Below are positions 35,081 to 48,200 of a stretch of DNA of 64,000 nucleotides, piece by piece (position 1 is the stretch's first letter; each line of letters starts with the position of its first letter). The notes under the pieces are model-generated. The model saw only the letters and a list, made by a program, of their open reading frames with translations. It did no database searches and was not told where the DNA came from. The translations under genes and the position numbers were made by a program. The stretch spans positions 1 through 64,000 of the forward strand of contig VDFB02196122.1 in the NCBI GenBank assembly GCA_007258455.2, written 5' to 3'. The stretch comes from Sequoia sempervirens (Eukaryota > Streptophyta > Pinopsida > Cupressales > Cupressaceae).

Positions 35081-36112
35081 TGTAATGTCCCCTTCTCACT
35101 CTTGAGCAGTGTAGCGATCAATTAGCCTATTCCAGAGTTCCCGTAGGCTAGTTGATGTGGTTAGGGGATTCAGTGACCAGCATTGGAGTTCAGTGTTAGG
35201 TTTCAGAGGGGTTTCTATTTATAGCAATGGCCAGTTTATGATGTCTGCTATCTTCAATCGGTCATAGTATTCTTCAGTGGACTTCAATTTTGCTTAGTTT
35301 GGTGTTTGGTGTACACTTACTATTTTTAGCAGTGCTATTGATAGTAAGTCATTTTGGGGAGTTGGTCCCAGGCCAATATGTACGCAACAGTATTATTCCT
35401 CTTTTGGTTTGGAGAGCCTAGGGTTGCAGTAATTAAGAATTGTTTTATTCAATAACTTAAGTTGTTTTATAAAGTTATTTTATAAACTTAAGTTGAGGGG
35501 GTGAGTGGTCATTCAAAAAGTACCTTGGCCTAGGCGTACAAGTTAAAGTTGTTTTTAAAAGGCTTTATTAATATTTTATTTCTCCATGAGTGGGATGCCT
35601 AGAGGAGAGAAAGATAATTTAAAATGTTTTATTTTTCAAAGGAAAAGAAGGGCGTGGGTTTTAGGAGGAATTTGAGAGGCTTTTCAACTCTAGTTGCCCT
35701 AATCCCTTTATAATTTCATTTTGGCTCTCATTTGCACATCTCTACTTTTGCAACATAACAAAATATTGCTGGATTTCTTCTAGATTGCTTGGGCTGTGAA
35801 TTGAGGACGGAAACCCTATTCGTTTGGGCTGATTTTGGTGGTGAAATATCCACCCTAGTCAGATTGTGAGTGATTCCATGGCAGGGATCATATAGAGCTT
35901 TAAAGAGTTCGAGTTTTGGTGATTGAAAATGAAGATTTTCTAGATATTTTGAGGAGTTTTTTTGTGTGGTTTGTTTTCTTTCAGTTTGGTGCATTTTATG
36001 AAGATTTTGGTGTGTTTTATATCATTTTTTGGGTAATACTTTGTTGGATCTGAACTCACATTTTTTCTCATAGCTTTGAGATGGACTAAGATATCAAAAT
36101 GGGTATTGATTT

Positions 36113-37492
36113 TGTGATGAGCCGAACTAGATTTGACTCAAAACCCCCCAAATTTAATTCAGGGATTTCTCTTCTTTGTAACCAACAAAAGGTGGCTGGA
36201 ATGGTTTGCTCTGATACCACTGTGATGAGCCAAACTAGATTTGACTCAAAAACCCCCAAATTTAATTCTTGAAATTCTCTTTTGAAACCAACACGAGCCT
36301 CTACTGCAATGATTTCACGGTGCTTGTAGGTCTGATTAGGGTGTTGGTGTTTGTCTTTCTTGTGTTACTCGTGTTTGATGATTAATGCCAATGATATACA
36401 TAAATTTAACAAGCATGTGCATATAATGGGAACACAAGATATACTAAACTAATATGACAACTCAAATAATGACTTGATTTGATTGCCAAGACACTTTCTT
36501 CATACATAATAGATTGCATCCAAAATATAACTTTCATTAGGTTTCAACGGATACATCAAATAACATAGATTTTAACTTACAGCCAAAATCACTGTGAATA
36601 GTGATTTGCTACAGTACCCGCGCCCATTAAAATGCTCAAACAAAATTACATACGCATTTCTCCTTCCGAAATCTTGTTGGAAAAGCTTCTAATGATGAGG
36701 GTGCCCACTTTAGAAGAGAAAACAACCACTAAGAGAAGGCGTTTTAATTACTTGATGAAGATGAAACCCTCCAAATGTGCGGTTGGCTGTAGGTGATCAA
36801 ATCAGCTCTCAAAAACTTCATAAAATGCAAACAACACCTTCAGGATGGTGTATGGAGTCTCTACAATCAAATACCCTTCCAATAGATGACTTCAACAACT
36901 TATAACCAGCAGATTCGAGCTCCAAAATGCAGCAACAAGAAAATAACCAACACTTTAGGGTGGTCTTTCACACCTTCAAGATGCCAAAATCCTAACTACA
37001 AGCCCCAAACCAGGCTTACCTACTGCTGAAATTGAGAAACCCTAGTTTCTCTCTTCCACAATCTCCAACTCCCAAGTTTCATTCAACAAAATATCATCAT
37101 GCATGAAGAAGTTCGAACTTCTCAAGCTCCTTTTATAATTTTTACTTGGAAAACACTATTCATTAAAAAGTTACTATTCACTTAAGTTGTTACTTTTTCC
37201 ACTTTAGTGATGAATAGTAATAGCAAAATAGAATTCAACCCCTTGAACTAATAGGCACATGGCCCCCAAAGTCTAGAAAGGTGAAACAATGATGAAGATC
37301 ACTATTTCAAGCTCCCGTAACACGCCAAACGCGCAATTCCACCATGTCACCAAACTCCAGATACCAAATAAGCAAATTTCCGACCAGGTGCCCGGACAGG
37401 TGACCCTCTATCCAGAACCATTAGCCTATGAGGATTGACATAATAGGCTAATCCATTGACTCTGATGCTCGCGAAAGAATGGGGACATTACA
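36113..37492 (-). repeat. Element B 3' LTR with internal terminal duplication
   Basis: The first about 108 bp (TGATGAGCC.. to GCTCTGATACCACTG) occur twice in tandem at 36115-36222 and onward, so a primer-binding-site copy lies inside the LTR. The 5' LTR has the same structure. Confidence 0.85.
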
Positions 37493-40400
37493 GTCCGCCC
37501 TCCTTGAAATTGCTTGTCCCCAAGCAATCATTACTGCGAAGAAACCTCATTCCTCGGAAGGCTCGAAAGAAGAACTGTGGAATGTCCCATGCATCGTTAA
37601 CTAACTCCTGCAGCGCCAGCATAAACACAACTGCGCAAAAAATCCCTGAATCCCAAACCCAGGATGATAGTCTGCCATGTTTGATAACTTCTAACTTCCT
37701 CTGTGCAAATCTGATCACAACTTCACCATGCTGAAAATGGTGAAGCAACCTGTCGGAACCCATCCAAACTGCAGTGATAGACCCGTCACCACCCGGATCC
37801 CAATACAACCTGAACTCCCATTCATCTGTCATGAAGAGACAAAAATATCTGGAAACTTCTGCAGTACAATATCTCTCTACAATCTCTCCAAAACACCCAT
37901 GGAAGTGATAACTAATCAAACCATCATGTCCGCTGACACCGTAATCACCTCGTAACCATGTATCCATATGAAATCCCTGTGACATTAAAGTAGCAAACCC
38001 TGTCGGATACATATTAGCATGATGGATAAGGGACTGTTGTCCCTGCTAGTAATCCCCCGCAAGCAATTGAATCGGGTACTGGCAGCCTTTAGTCCCATCT
38101 TCTGAAGATGGTAACTTTGGACACAATAAAGAGTTACTCCCCTTGACTGCACCAAGAGAATCACCCTGTGCCCAAGAACTGTGCATCGAATATGAATCAT
38201 GTTTAGGTGGATCAAAGGAAAAACTATAAGCACTCCTCACCGTGTATACCCTATTAAACTCCTCCGTGAGCCCTGTTTGGCATCCCGATGCACTAGGACA
38301 ATCCAAAACTCTGCGACTATCACCCAACCTGGAACTAATATCAGGAGTATGATTGATTTCTAGCCCTAAGAGTGGATTGTCATAAATCAAACCACCATCA
38401 AACTCAAATAAGGGCTTATTCACAAACTGCGCAATCATTCCATGCTGGTCTGAACCGTCCAACTCCGAGTCCCTAGAATTGTGCTCCTGAATAGGCTCAT
38501 CAAGCTGCCAACCGAAATCAACTGTATGGGATGGAAAGATTGATTTGCTCCTAAGAGAAGGAAACAAATCGTCACAAGAACCAATCTCCCAACTAGATGC
38601 TACTCTGCATATCTCCTGTGAAGTAGACATAGTAGTGTCGCGGGTCGGCACATAACTCCCTGGTGAGTCAACTACCATGTCACAAGAGCTATCCATAATC
38701 TGTTCCGCATCACCTGTCATGGGACTAAACTCGGGAGGACCAGGTGCAACACATGGCTCTCCGCAACTCTCCACCAACTCTCTCATCCCATCTGTATCAA
38801 CTGCCCTTGAAATCGTGATGGATGTAGTAACCACATCATCAACCTGCTCACACCCACAAACCGTAGACATATGTTCCCCGCCAACTGCTGCCATGGAAAC
38901 CTGAACTGTATCGGAAGCTGGTGAAGACTGTGCCAAACTCGAGACCATGGTAAGCTCCTCCAACTGTGAGTGTGACTCCTGAAGAGCCAACTGAGCACTC
39001 TCCAATGAATCCATAGTCACCTCGAGCCCATGAGTGAGCTCGTCAACCTCCTCTTTCCCCTTTAGTGCATCGTAGCAAGTGCACCCCCACTCGAGAAGAT
39101 AATCCCTATCAGCTAGTAACTGTAAGTAATTTTGTTTCATTATCCTAACGGCTTCTCGTAGGGCATGGAATTCTGCAAGGGAAAGGCTACTATCACCGTG
39201 CTCATCTGACATAGGAGTACCCCAACCATACGTAGCTAACATTTGTCGAGCAACATCAAAATGCTCTAATGTTGTAGCAATTATGTTATCATTGACCTTA
39301 AGTTGCCCAACCAAATGATGAGACCTCTGAAACTCAAAACTCCAATGCAAGTTCTCTGAAACAAGGTCTGCACTATGATGTGAGGCCGGATCATCATTGC
39401 TCTCTAACTGATAAGCAGCATCGGGTGTGCTATCAGTGTCGCCCACGATATCAACAAGGGTATGACTGCTATGTACCTCATAGGATGGCTCAACAAATAT
39501 TGTAGAGGTTGTTGTTTTGGCAGTAGCTTCGCACATTTCTTCTTCCAAAGCAACTGCATGTCCACCTGACTCGCGATCCTGGGATTCATTGTCCATAAAT
39601 AAATTTTCCGATTGGTTTTCTACTACCTGATGGGAAAAGTCAGGCTCACTGGGGCATGAATCTTCATGACAAATTGCATCGTTAGTACCCAAATCTCGAG
39701 TACCCACTTGTGGCAAATCTGTTGAAACCTCATCTCTCGGTGAAATCTCTGTCCTCTCATGCTGAGCAAAGTTTCATCACTCTTGTCATGAAAGTCAGAG
39801 TTGTTATCAGTGTTGATAATAACTTCTTGAGCGCTGTGAATCTCATTCTGGAATTTCACCATACTATCTTCATGTTGCAAGATTTCCTAATCAACAACTT
39901 CATTTTCAATCTCATGCCCATCTGTAGACTGTAGGTAATTCTCTGCTGACTTATCACCTTTTAATCTAAACACATCATAGAGACCTTCGGGTACTACACC
40001 AAGTCTCTCATTTTTGCTTTGTGGTAAGGATTGTCCTGAAATGTAATCTTCATACTGCCGCAAACTATAGGTTAATCTCCGTTGTGAAGGCATGAGTTTT
40101 CGCTGTGTATTATTCAAGGTGCCCTCAACACTGATCCTAACTCCACCATACCATAAGTGGTGAAGCAATACACTGGGACCCATCCAAATGGCCGTGTTAA
40201 CTCTGTCTCCACCTGGATCCCAAAATAAACCGAACTCACATCCATCCATCATGGGGAGGTAAGAATATCTGGGAGCATCTGCTACGTCACATCTCTCCAT
40301 AACCTCCACTAAACTCTCATGGGTATGATGTCCACTGGTGCCATCATGCCTGCTGTCATTATAATCTCTCTGTAACCCTGTGTCTACCAATAGCCTCTGA

Positions 40401-41521
40401 GGAAAAGAAGCAACAAACCTTGTTGGATACACATTCGCATGATGAAAGACTAAATACCGATCCTGCAAGCAATTAACCTCCGACAACTGAGTTGGGTACT
40501 TGCAGCCATGAGTTCCATCTACTGATGATGGTAACTTTCCATCCCAAAATGGGTGATACACACTCTGAGCCGGTCCACACTGATGCGTCAACAAATCCTC
40601 CATGTGTGGACTAAAGGAGAAGTGATAAGTACTCCTCACCATGCAGTCGCGGTAAAAAGCTCCAGCCTCTGTCAATGGCTCATCATTAACAACCCTGGAA
40701 TCAAAAGATAGCTTGTTCCTTTGATCTTGAAAATTACACCTGTGTGATTCATGAATTGACAATCCTTGCACATAAACTGAATTGGCATCTTCAAAGTGAT
40801 CAGAAGTCTCATCATTAATTGCTGATACCAAACATTTAGGGAGCTCAAAACCCTCATTGGTTTCATATGGGGCCCTTTCTTCCTGCACATGTCCCACAAC
40901 ATGATCATCTTGCAACTCTACCTCATAAAGGGGGTTAACATAGGACATATCAACTGCTGTCTCAAAAGGTGGATCATCAAAAATATGAAAGTTACTTTCA
41001 GCTTTTTGTTTAGACCCATCACCTTCTTATTCTAACTCTTCTTCATCTTCAAAAGGACTCAAGTGCTCTTCCCCTACAACTGCCTTAGAAATTTCAACTT
41101 CATCATCAGCAAGTGGATCTTCTAAGGTCTGATTTTTGCTCTCCAAAGGATCAACTATATGCTGGTTGTTAACTGCTAAGAATTCATCATACAGGCTCCT
41201 AGATACTGTAGTGACCTCTTGTTTCTTCCCCTCTTCGTTCCATGATGTAGACCTTTTAAAAATGGAAGCTATATGCCGCGCTACTCTATCTAGTTTTGCA
41301 GGGTCCGTTTTCTTTGGTTCTGAATCCTCATAGGGAACCCACATTATTCTATGCGCCTTGCCCTTAGGTCTCAAGGGACAATCATGGTTTAAATCGTACG
41401 GCTCTCTGCAATAAGAACACAACTTCTTCATCCCATTCCGACTTTCATCCAACCTTTTCAATCTTTGTTTAAGCTTCTCTATGTTCCTGTCCCACTGCTT
41501 CTGGGAAGTGGCCATGTTCAA
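37488..41521 (-). pseudogene. Element B long cargo ORF (about 1340 codons), interrupted
   Basis: Segments 41521-41027, 40948-39887, 39880-about 39770, 39716-38046 and 38012-37488 form one ancestral frame. It is broken by in-frame stops at 41027-41029, 39887-39889 and 38046-38048 and by a frameshift near 39770. The N-terminus has a Gag-like knuckle CSYCREPYDLNHDC, comparable to [14 protein letters not shown] of D. A module of about 180 residues with LPSS-DGT-GC-YP, HHAN-YPT and LFWDPGGD..AIWMG occurs near 40580-40060 and again, diverged, at 38270-37740. Between them is the coiled-coil-like block (MKQNYLQLLADRDYLL, about 39150-39080) shared with A and C. The product is unknown. The ancestral stop is the TAA inside the LTR end, as in A. 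Confidence 0.8.
37493..37528 (-). promoter_or_regulatory. Polypurine region and conserved hairpin of element B
   Basis: The element strand has ATTGCTTG, loop GGGA, CAAGCAAT (37509-37528) and then a purine-rich run ending GGAGGGCGGAC at the 3' LTR. The loop differs from A and D but the stem is identical. Confidence 0.8.
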
Positions 41522-41573
41522 CTGAAACCTCCGAACTGCAGCTGAAACTTACCCAACAGGTTGGCAGGAAACC

Positions 41574-41585
41574 GCTCTGATACCA
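41574..41585 (-). promoter_or_regulatory. Primer-binding site of element B
   Basis: TGGTATCAGAGC, one base inside the 5' LTR. A second perfect copy at 41682-41693 lies within the LTR because of the 108-bp tandem duplication. Confidence 0.9.
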
Positions 41586-41586
41586 C

Positions 41587-42966
41587 TGTGATGAGCCAAA
41601 CTAGATTTGACTCAAAAACCCCCAAATTTAATTCAGGAATTTCTCTTCTTTGTAACCAACAAAAGGTGGCTGGAATGGTTTGCTCTGATACCACTGTGAT
41701 GAGCCAAACTAGATTTGACTCAAAAACCCCCAAATTTAATTCTTGAAATTCTCTTTTGAAACCAACACGAGCCTCTACTGCAATGATTTCACGGTGCTTG
41801 TAGGTCTGATTAGGGTGTTGGTGTTTGTCTTTCTTGTGTTACTCGTGTTTGATGATTAATGCCAATGATATACATAAATTTAACAAGCATGTGCATATAA
41901 TGGGAACACGAGATATACTAAACTAATATGACAACTCAAATAATGACTTGATTTGATTGCCAAGACACTTTCTTCATACATAATAGATTGCATCCAAAAT
42001 ATAACTTTCATTAGGTTTCAACGGATACATCAAATAACATAGATTTTAACTTACAGCCAAAATCACTGTGAATAGTGATTTGCTACAGTACCCGCGCCCA
42101 TTAAAATGCTCAAACAAAATTACATACGCATTTCTCCTTCCAAAATCTTGTTGGAAAAGCTTCTAATGATGAGGGCGCCCACTTTAGAAGAGAAAACAGC
42201 CACTAAGAGAAGGCGTTTTAATTACTTGATGAAGATGAAACCCTCCAAAGGTGCGGCTGGCTATAGGTGATCAAATCAGCTCTCAAAAACTTCATAAAAT
42301 GCAAACAACACCTTCAGGATGGTGTATGGAGTCTCTACAATCAAATACCCTTCCAATAGATGACTTCAACAACTTATAACCAGCAGATTCGAGCTCCAAA
42401 ATGCAGCAACAAGAAAATAACCAACACTTTAGGGTGGTCTTTCACACCTTCAAGATGCCAAAATCCTAACTACAAGCCCCAAACCAGGCTTACCTACTGC
42501 TGAAATTGAGAAACCCTAGTTTCTCTCTTCCACAATCTCCAACTCCCAAGTTTCATTCAACAAAATATCATCATGCATGAAGAAGTTCGAACTTCTCAAG
42601 CTCCTTTTATAATTTTTACTTGGAAAACACTATTCATTAAAAAGTTACTATTCACTTAAGTTGTTACTTTTTCCACTTTAGTGATGAATAGTAATAGCAA
42701 AATAGAATTCAACCCCTTGAACTAATAGGCACATGGCCCCCAAAGTCTAGAAAGGTGAAACAATGATGAAGATCAATATTTCAAGCTCCCGTAACACGCC
42801 AAACGTGCAATTCCACCATGTCACCAAACTCCAGATACCAAATAAGCAAATTTCCGACTAGGTGCCCGGACAGGTGACCCTCTATCCAGAACCATTAGCC
42901 TACGAGGATCGACATAATAGGCTAATCCATTGACTCTGATGCTCGCGAAAGAATGGGGACATTACA
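41587..42966 (-). repeat. Element B 5' LTR
   Basis: This is the partner of 36113-37492, with roughly a dozen single-base differences that I can see. It carries the duplicated 108-bp terminus with an internal PBS copy. Confidence 0.9.
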
Positions 42967-43566
42967 GATTTATTGGAAGACTCATCTCCAACTGATTCCA
43001 ATGAGTACTAGATTGCATTTTTTGAACAAGTTGTGGAATTTCTAGAGAGGATCGAACCTTTCAAGGGGGATGCCCTTTGCTGCTTAAAACTCCAGTTTGT
43101 GACCAGCACGTGTTTGGTTTTGGTTGTTGAACATTTGAGACTGAATATGGAGGTCTAGGCGTTGGAGAAACAAGGTGTTTGAATGTCACATGCTTGGGTG
43201 TTCGTTACCAACAAAGAGTCTCATTGTTGCTGTTGAAAGGCCCCTGTCATGACTGTAAACTCATGTACTAGGTTTGATAACTCATTGTATTATTGTGATT
43301 TAAAACTGAAAATGAATACTCTTGATTTTTATTGCAATTTCTATTGAAAGGCATTATTATCTAGTGTTTATTGTTCATTGCAATCATTTATTTATGATGT
43401 ATACATCTGAAAACGCATTTGAAACAAACACAAACACTTCATTGAACAAGCAAAACAATAAATAGAGGTTTCAAAAAAAAATCAGGGGTGTATGTTACAG
43501 TGGTATCAGAGCCAAACTCTTCCTTCCATCCTGTGTAATCATATGAAATCAACACTCTTCATTCTA

Positions 43567-43980
43567 TGAGTGCAAGAGAACAGAGATATATACAAAGGGA
43601 GATTAGAAAAGGACAATGGCAACCCCCACCTATTTTGGAAGGTAAGACAATATTAGGAGTTCTTAAGGCTCATTGGGAGTCTTCACAGGGTACAAAAATG
43701 TAGCCAGATTCTCAAGTTGGTGAGGATAGGAATGCAAGCAATATGGCTGAAAGAGGAAAAGGGAGAGCAAGGTCACAAAGTCCTGGAGCTAGGATGGAGA
43801 AAAAATTTGACACGATGATGGACATGATGTCTCAATTACTTGGGAAGATTGGGAAAAACATAGTGGTGCAAACTACTCCTAACAATCCATAGGTCAACAC
43901 AATGCATACAGGAATATCAACTCCTCACACACTAATGAACTTTCTCAAATCTGATGTGACTGTTTTTGACAGAAATGATA
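43567..43980 (+). pseudogene. Element I gag N-terminal remnant
   Basis: From ATG 43567 the frame has stops near 43699 and 43889. After the first stop it reads RMEKKFDTMMDMMSQLL, close to [17 protein letters not shown] in D Gag. It is the start of a chromovirus-type gag, cut at about 43980 by the left edge of D. Confidence 0.65.
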
Positions 43981-43984
43981 CAGA

Positions 43985-45210
43985 ACAGCAGCATGAAAAC
44001 TCATCAAAATGCATATAACTCACTCTAAACACATCCTACTGACGAAAGATCAAATGCAGATTGCTATACTGATGCAGGCGCCCAAGATACAATCCCTAAA
44101 CCACTCAAAACAAGCCCTATTTATTTTTGCACAAACTCCAATGTACCTCAAGATGGTACGGCCCAGCTGCAAGGGCGAATTTCCTTTATAAAATCAAAGA
44201 GACATAAATAAAATCTGGAAATTGGCAAGCATGGTCGCCCTTCATAAACAGATTGAAAGATCCAACACCCAGAATGATAACATTTTTATTTCATGAGCTA
44301 CGAGCGATTCTTACATTCCTCAATGACATTCAGCAACATCAAAATATGACAGAAAATGTAAACTAGAACTCCAACAATGCAATTACTCAACTAGAAATGC
44401 AATTCAAACCTAATACAAGCTAACCTCTCAACTAGTTGCTATCTTTCAAGCAAGAAGATGAGCCAATGCTAGGAGGTGTGCTTTCCTCGAAGCGAGTGCC
44501 TGAATACAATCCAGCAGCATAACGGTGTAGTAGACAGAAGATGCCAAATGAAGAGCTGAGGCCTGCTTAAATAGAAATGAGAGAAACATCTAGAAACTTC
44601 CAGAGGGCGCCCAAAAACCCTAATTTTCAAATTACTCATTTCCCACCAAAAGAAGGCGTCCCTTTTCCTCCATAAAATATTTCATTTTTTAAAATAAACT
44701 TCATCTCACAAAAGGGCGTCCCATTTAATAATCTCAAATTTGACATTTAAAATATAATATAACTCCTTATGACGCCTTGACCCTCAAAAGTCCCCTTTTT
44801 AAAAACAACTTAAAGTTGCACTGCTAGACCAAGGGGTATAATATTAAAATAATAATATTATAATAAAATACTTATCTCTCCACTAAAAATGCGCCCAAGG
44901 CCAAGAATTGAAGTGCCAGCTGAAACAACAGAAGAGGTGATCCAACTGAACTGAACCCAAACTGTCCACTGCCAGAAATAGAATTTACTAAAAATAGTAA
45001 ATTCACGAAGTAGCCCGGAATGCCGAACTGAACACACCACTACGAAGCTCTCTGAAAACCCAGAAAGAATCCGCAGTCAGAAACCCCAACTCCAAGCAAC
45101 AGCCTCCTCAAAACTAGGAAACCCTAATTTCACCCTCCGCACAGCCTACGGGTCTCCGGAATAGGCCAACGGTCAACAGAAACGATCACTGCTGAGAAGG
45201 GGACATTACA
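43985..45210 (-). repeat. Element D 3' LTR, truncated
   Basis: It matches 50650-51889 and ends GGGGACATTACA. It contains GGCGCCC/GGCGTCC boxes at 44605, 44655, 44715 and 44771 (spacing 48-60 bp), the CTAGGAGGT..CCTCGAAGC segment near 44470-44492 and the hairpin at 44981-45004. The left edge is approximate. Confidence 0.8.
44981..45004 (-). promoter_or_regulatory. LTR hairpin in element D
   Basis: GAATTTACTA, four A, TAGTAAATTC. The same hairpin is at 51660-51683 in the 5' LTR. Compared with A, a T-A pair is replaced by A-T, keeping the stem. Confidence 0.7.
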
Positions 45211-48200
45211 GTCCGCCCTCCCCAAGATTGCTTGCCCTCAAGCAATCGCAAGTCTGGATGCTGTAGAATCTCCTCAACCTCCCAAGTAGCATCCTCCAAT
45301 GGTAAATTCTTCCACTTTACCAAATACTCTTTGATTGTTCTCCTCAAGGAACGCTCTCTAAAATCAATAATCTGTTCTGAAACCAAAGTCAACTGCCCTT
45401 CTTCATCCAAAGGAGGTAACTGTGATGAAGCCACAACATTGTGTCCAAGTGCCTTTTTTAGGCGAGACACATGGAAGACATTGTGGACCTTACTACTCGA
45501 AGGTAGTTCCAACTCATAGGCCACCGCTCCAACCTTCCTAACAACCTTGAATGGTCCATAGAAGCGTGGTTTCAGCTTCTCAGCTCCACTCTTCTTAAGT
45601 GTAGACTGTCTGTAGGGTTGAAGCCGAAGATATACCATGTCACCAACATCAAATGAGCGCTCAACACGCTGCTGATCAGCGTACATCTTTTGCTGATTTT
45701 GTGCCATTTGAAGGTTGTCCTTTAAGGATTTCAAAACATCTTGGTTCTGCTGCAACCAATCCTTGGCTTGAGGAGCTTTGCTATCGCCAAACACCAATTC
45801 TGCAAAGCTTGGAGCCTCGTAACCATAGAGGGCCATGAATGGAGACATCTTTATTGACATGTGGAAAGATGAATTGTAGCAATATTCTCCCAAGTGGAGC
45901 CATTTTACCCATGCTCTTTGCTGTTCCGAGACATAATTTCTGAGATAGCCCTCCAACCACTTGTTCACAATCTCCGTTTGACCATCCGTTTGTGGGTGAT
46001 AGCTAGTGCTTGGAGTAAGCACTGTACCACTCATCCTGAAGATTTCCTGCCAAAAGGTGCTTAGGAACTTGCTGTCCCTATCACTCACAATATTTTTAGG
46101 CAACCCATGCAGTCTAAACACTTCATGGAAGAACAGATCTGCAACTTGAGCTGCTGTAAATGTGCTGGTGATGGCAAAGAAATGAGAGAATTTGGTCAAT
46201 CTATCCACTACAACATAAATACAGTCTTTGCCTTGAGCCCTAGGCAAACCGGTGATGAAATCCATAGAGATACTTTCCCATTTTTGATTTGGAATGGGAA
46301 GTGGCTGCAGTAGACCAGCTGGAAGAGAGTGCTCATTTTTATTCATTTGGCAAGTACTACACTCCTTGATGTGACGCTGAACATCATCTTTCAACCCCTT
46401 CCAAGAGAATCTCTCTCGAATCTGCTTGTATGTCTTGAAGTACCCTTGATGACCAGCAAGTGGACTGTCATGGAAAGTCACCAAAATCTTCTTCTTAAGT
46501 TTAGAATCAGCCACCAAGAAGATTCTTCCCTTGTAGTGGATCAACCCATCAACTACCTTGTACCTTTCATCATGAAAAGTACCTTCAATAACGCTGGTTG
46601 CAAACTGATTTTTGGCATAATCAGCAAGCAACAACTCCTTCCAATCAGCATTAAGCTCACACAATGAGCTCAAGTGAGGCCTTCTAGACAAAGCATCTGC
46701 CACAACGTTATTCTTCCCTTTGACATACTCAATATCAAAATCGTAAGCTTGTAGCTTACTCACCCACTTCTGCTGTCTCTCATTCAAGTCCTTCTGATGC
46801 ATAAAGTGCTTGAGACTGTTGTGATCAGTCTTGACCACGAATTTGCTCCCCACCAGATATTGTCTGAACTTGGCTAATGCATGCATGATTGCAAGCATTT
46901 CTTTGTCGTAGATAGAGTAGGTCCTCTCAACCCCTCTTAATTTTCTGCTCTCAAACACAATTGGGTGCTTCTCTTGCATCAAAACAGCCCCAATACCTTC
47001 CCCTGAAGCATCACACTGTAACTCGAAGGGTTTTGAGAAATCTGGTATGGCCAATACAGGACAAGAACTCATGATTTTCTTGAACTTATCAAACACATTT
47101 TGAGCTTTTTCTGACCACATGAAAGCCCCCTTTTTAGTGAGGTCAGTAAGAGGAGCAGCACTTTGAGAATACCCCTTTACGAACCTTCTATAGAAGCCAC
47201 AAAGTCCCAAAAATCCCTTCAAATGAGTTAGATTTTCTGGAGGTGGCCAATCTACTATAGCTTTGATCTTTTCTGGATCAACCTTCACCCCTTCAGCGCT
47301 GATGATATGGCCAAGGTAGAGCAGCTCCTTCATCCCAAATTCACATTTGGACTCCTTTGCAAACAAACTCTCTGATTCAAGAATGCTAAGCACTTCCTCC
47401 AAGTGCTTGAGGTGTTCTTCCCACGTCTTGCTGAAGATGAGAATATCGTCAAAGAAAATTAACACAAATTTCCTCAACTGCTTCTGGAAAACTCTGTTCA
47501 TGCAGGACTGGAAGGTTGCTGGAGCATTAGTCAAGCCAAAGGGCATGACTAGGAACTCAAAGTGACCATAGTGGCATCTGAATGCCGTCTTCTCAACATC
47601 TGAGCCCCTCATCCGGATTTGATAGTAACCCGATCTCAAATCAATTTTGGAGAAGAATTTAGCACCATGTAGCTCATCTATGAGCTCATCGATCCGAGGA
47701 ATAGGATACCGATTTTTTATTGTGCTTTGATTCAAGGCACGATAATCCACACACATGCGGATGGTGCCGTCCTTCTTCACAAGAACTACAGCTGAAGCAA
47801 AAGGACTTTTGCTAGGGCGAATGAAGCCCATCTCCAGGAGTTCTCTTATGTTCTTCTCAATTTCATCCTTCTGCTTCTTAGGATATCTATACGGTGTTGT
47901 AATGACTGGTTTGGCCCCTTCCTTAAGTTCAATAACATGCTCAGCACCTCTTTCTGGTGGTGGCCCAGGTGGTAGATCAGCAAACACCTTACTCCTTTTG
48001 GTGAGTATGGATTGAATATCAGGAGGATATTCCCTCTTGGTCTCAACTGGACTGGCAGGAAGAACCATGCATTCCGCAGCCCACTCCACTTGGTCATGTC
48101 TAATCAGCCTTTCCATCCTTTTGAAAGAAACTATACGAGGACCACCATTAGACATTCCTCTCAAAACAACTCTCTTACCATCAGATTGGAACTTGAGCTC

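Larger units (their letters stand above)
36113..42966 (-). mobile_element. Element B: non-autonomous LTR retrotransposon with a broken long cargo ORF
   Basis: The LTRs are 1380 bp each (36113-37492 and 41587-42966), about 99% identical by eye, ends TGTGATGAGCC and GGGGACATTACA. TSD GATTT is at 36108-36112 and 42967-42971. PBS is 41574-41585. The interior has no pol, only a long interrupted ORF with a Gag-like zinc knuckle. The hairpin and PPT region are shared with A, C and D. It is inserted in the LTR of element I. Confidence 0.95.
35081..43980 (+). mobile_element. Element I: gypsy-type 5' LTR and gag leader, interrupted by element B
   Basis: The LTR starts TGTAATGTCCCC at 35081, is split at 36112/42967 by B (TSD GATTT) and ends TATGTTACA at 43499, about 1.56 kb without B. 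PBS TGGTATCAGAGC is at 43501-43512. A short gag-like leader follows to about 43980, where truncated LTR sequence of D begins. The rest of the element is not identified. Stem ACTTACTA (35316) and TAGTAAGT (35343) echoes the hairpin of the E LTR with a longer loop. Confidence 0.75.
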
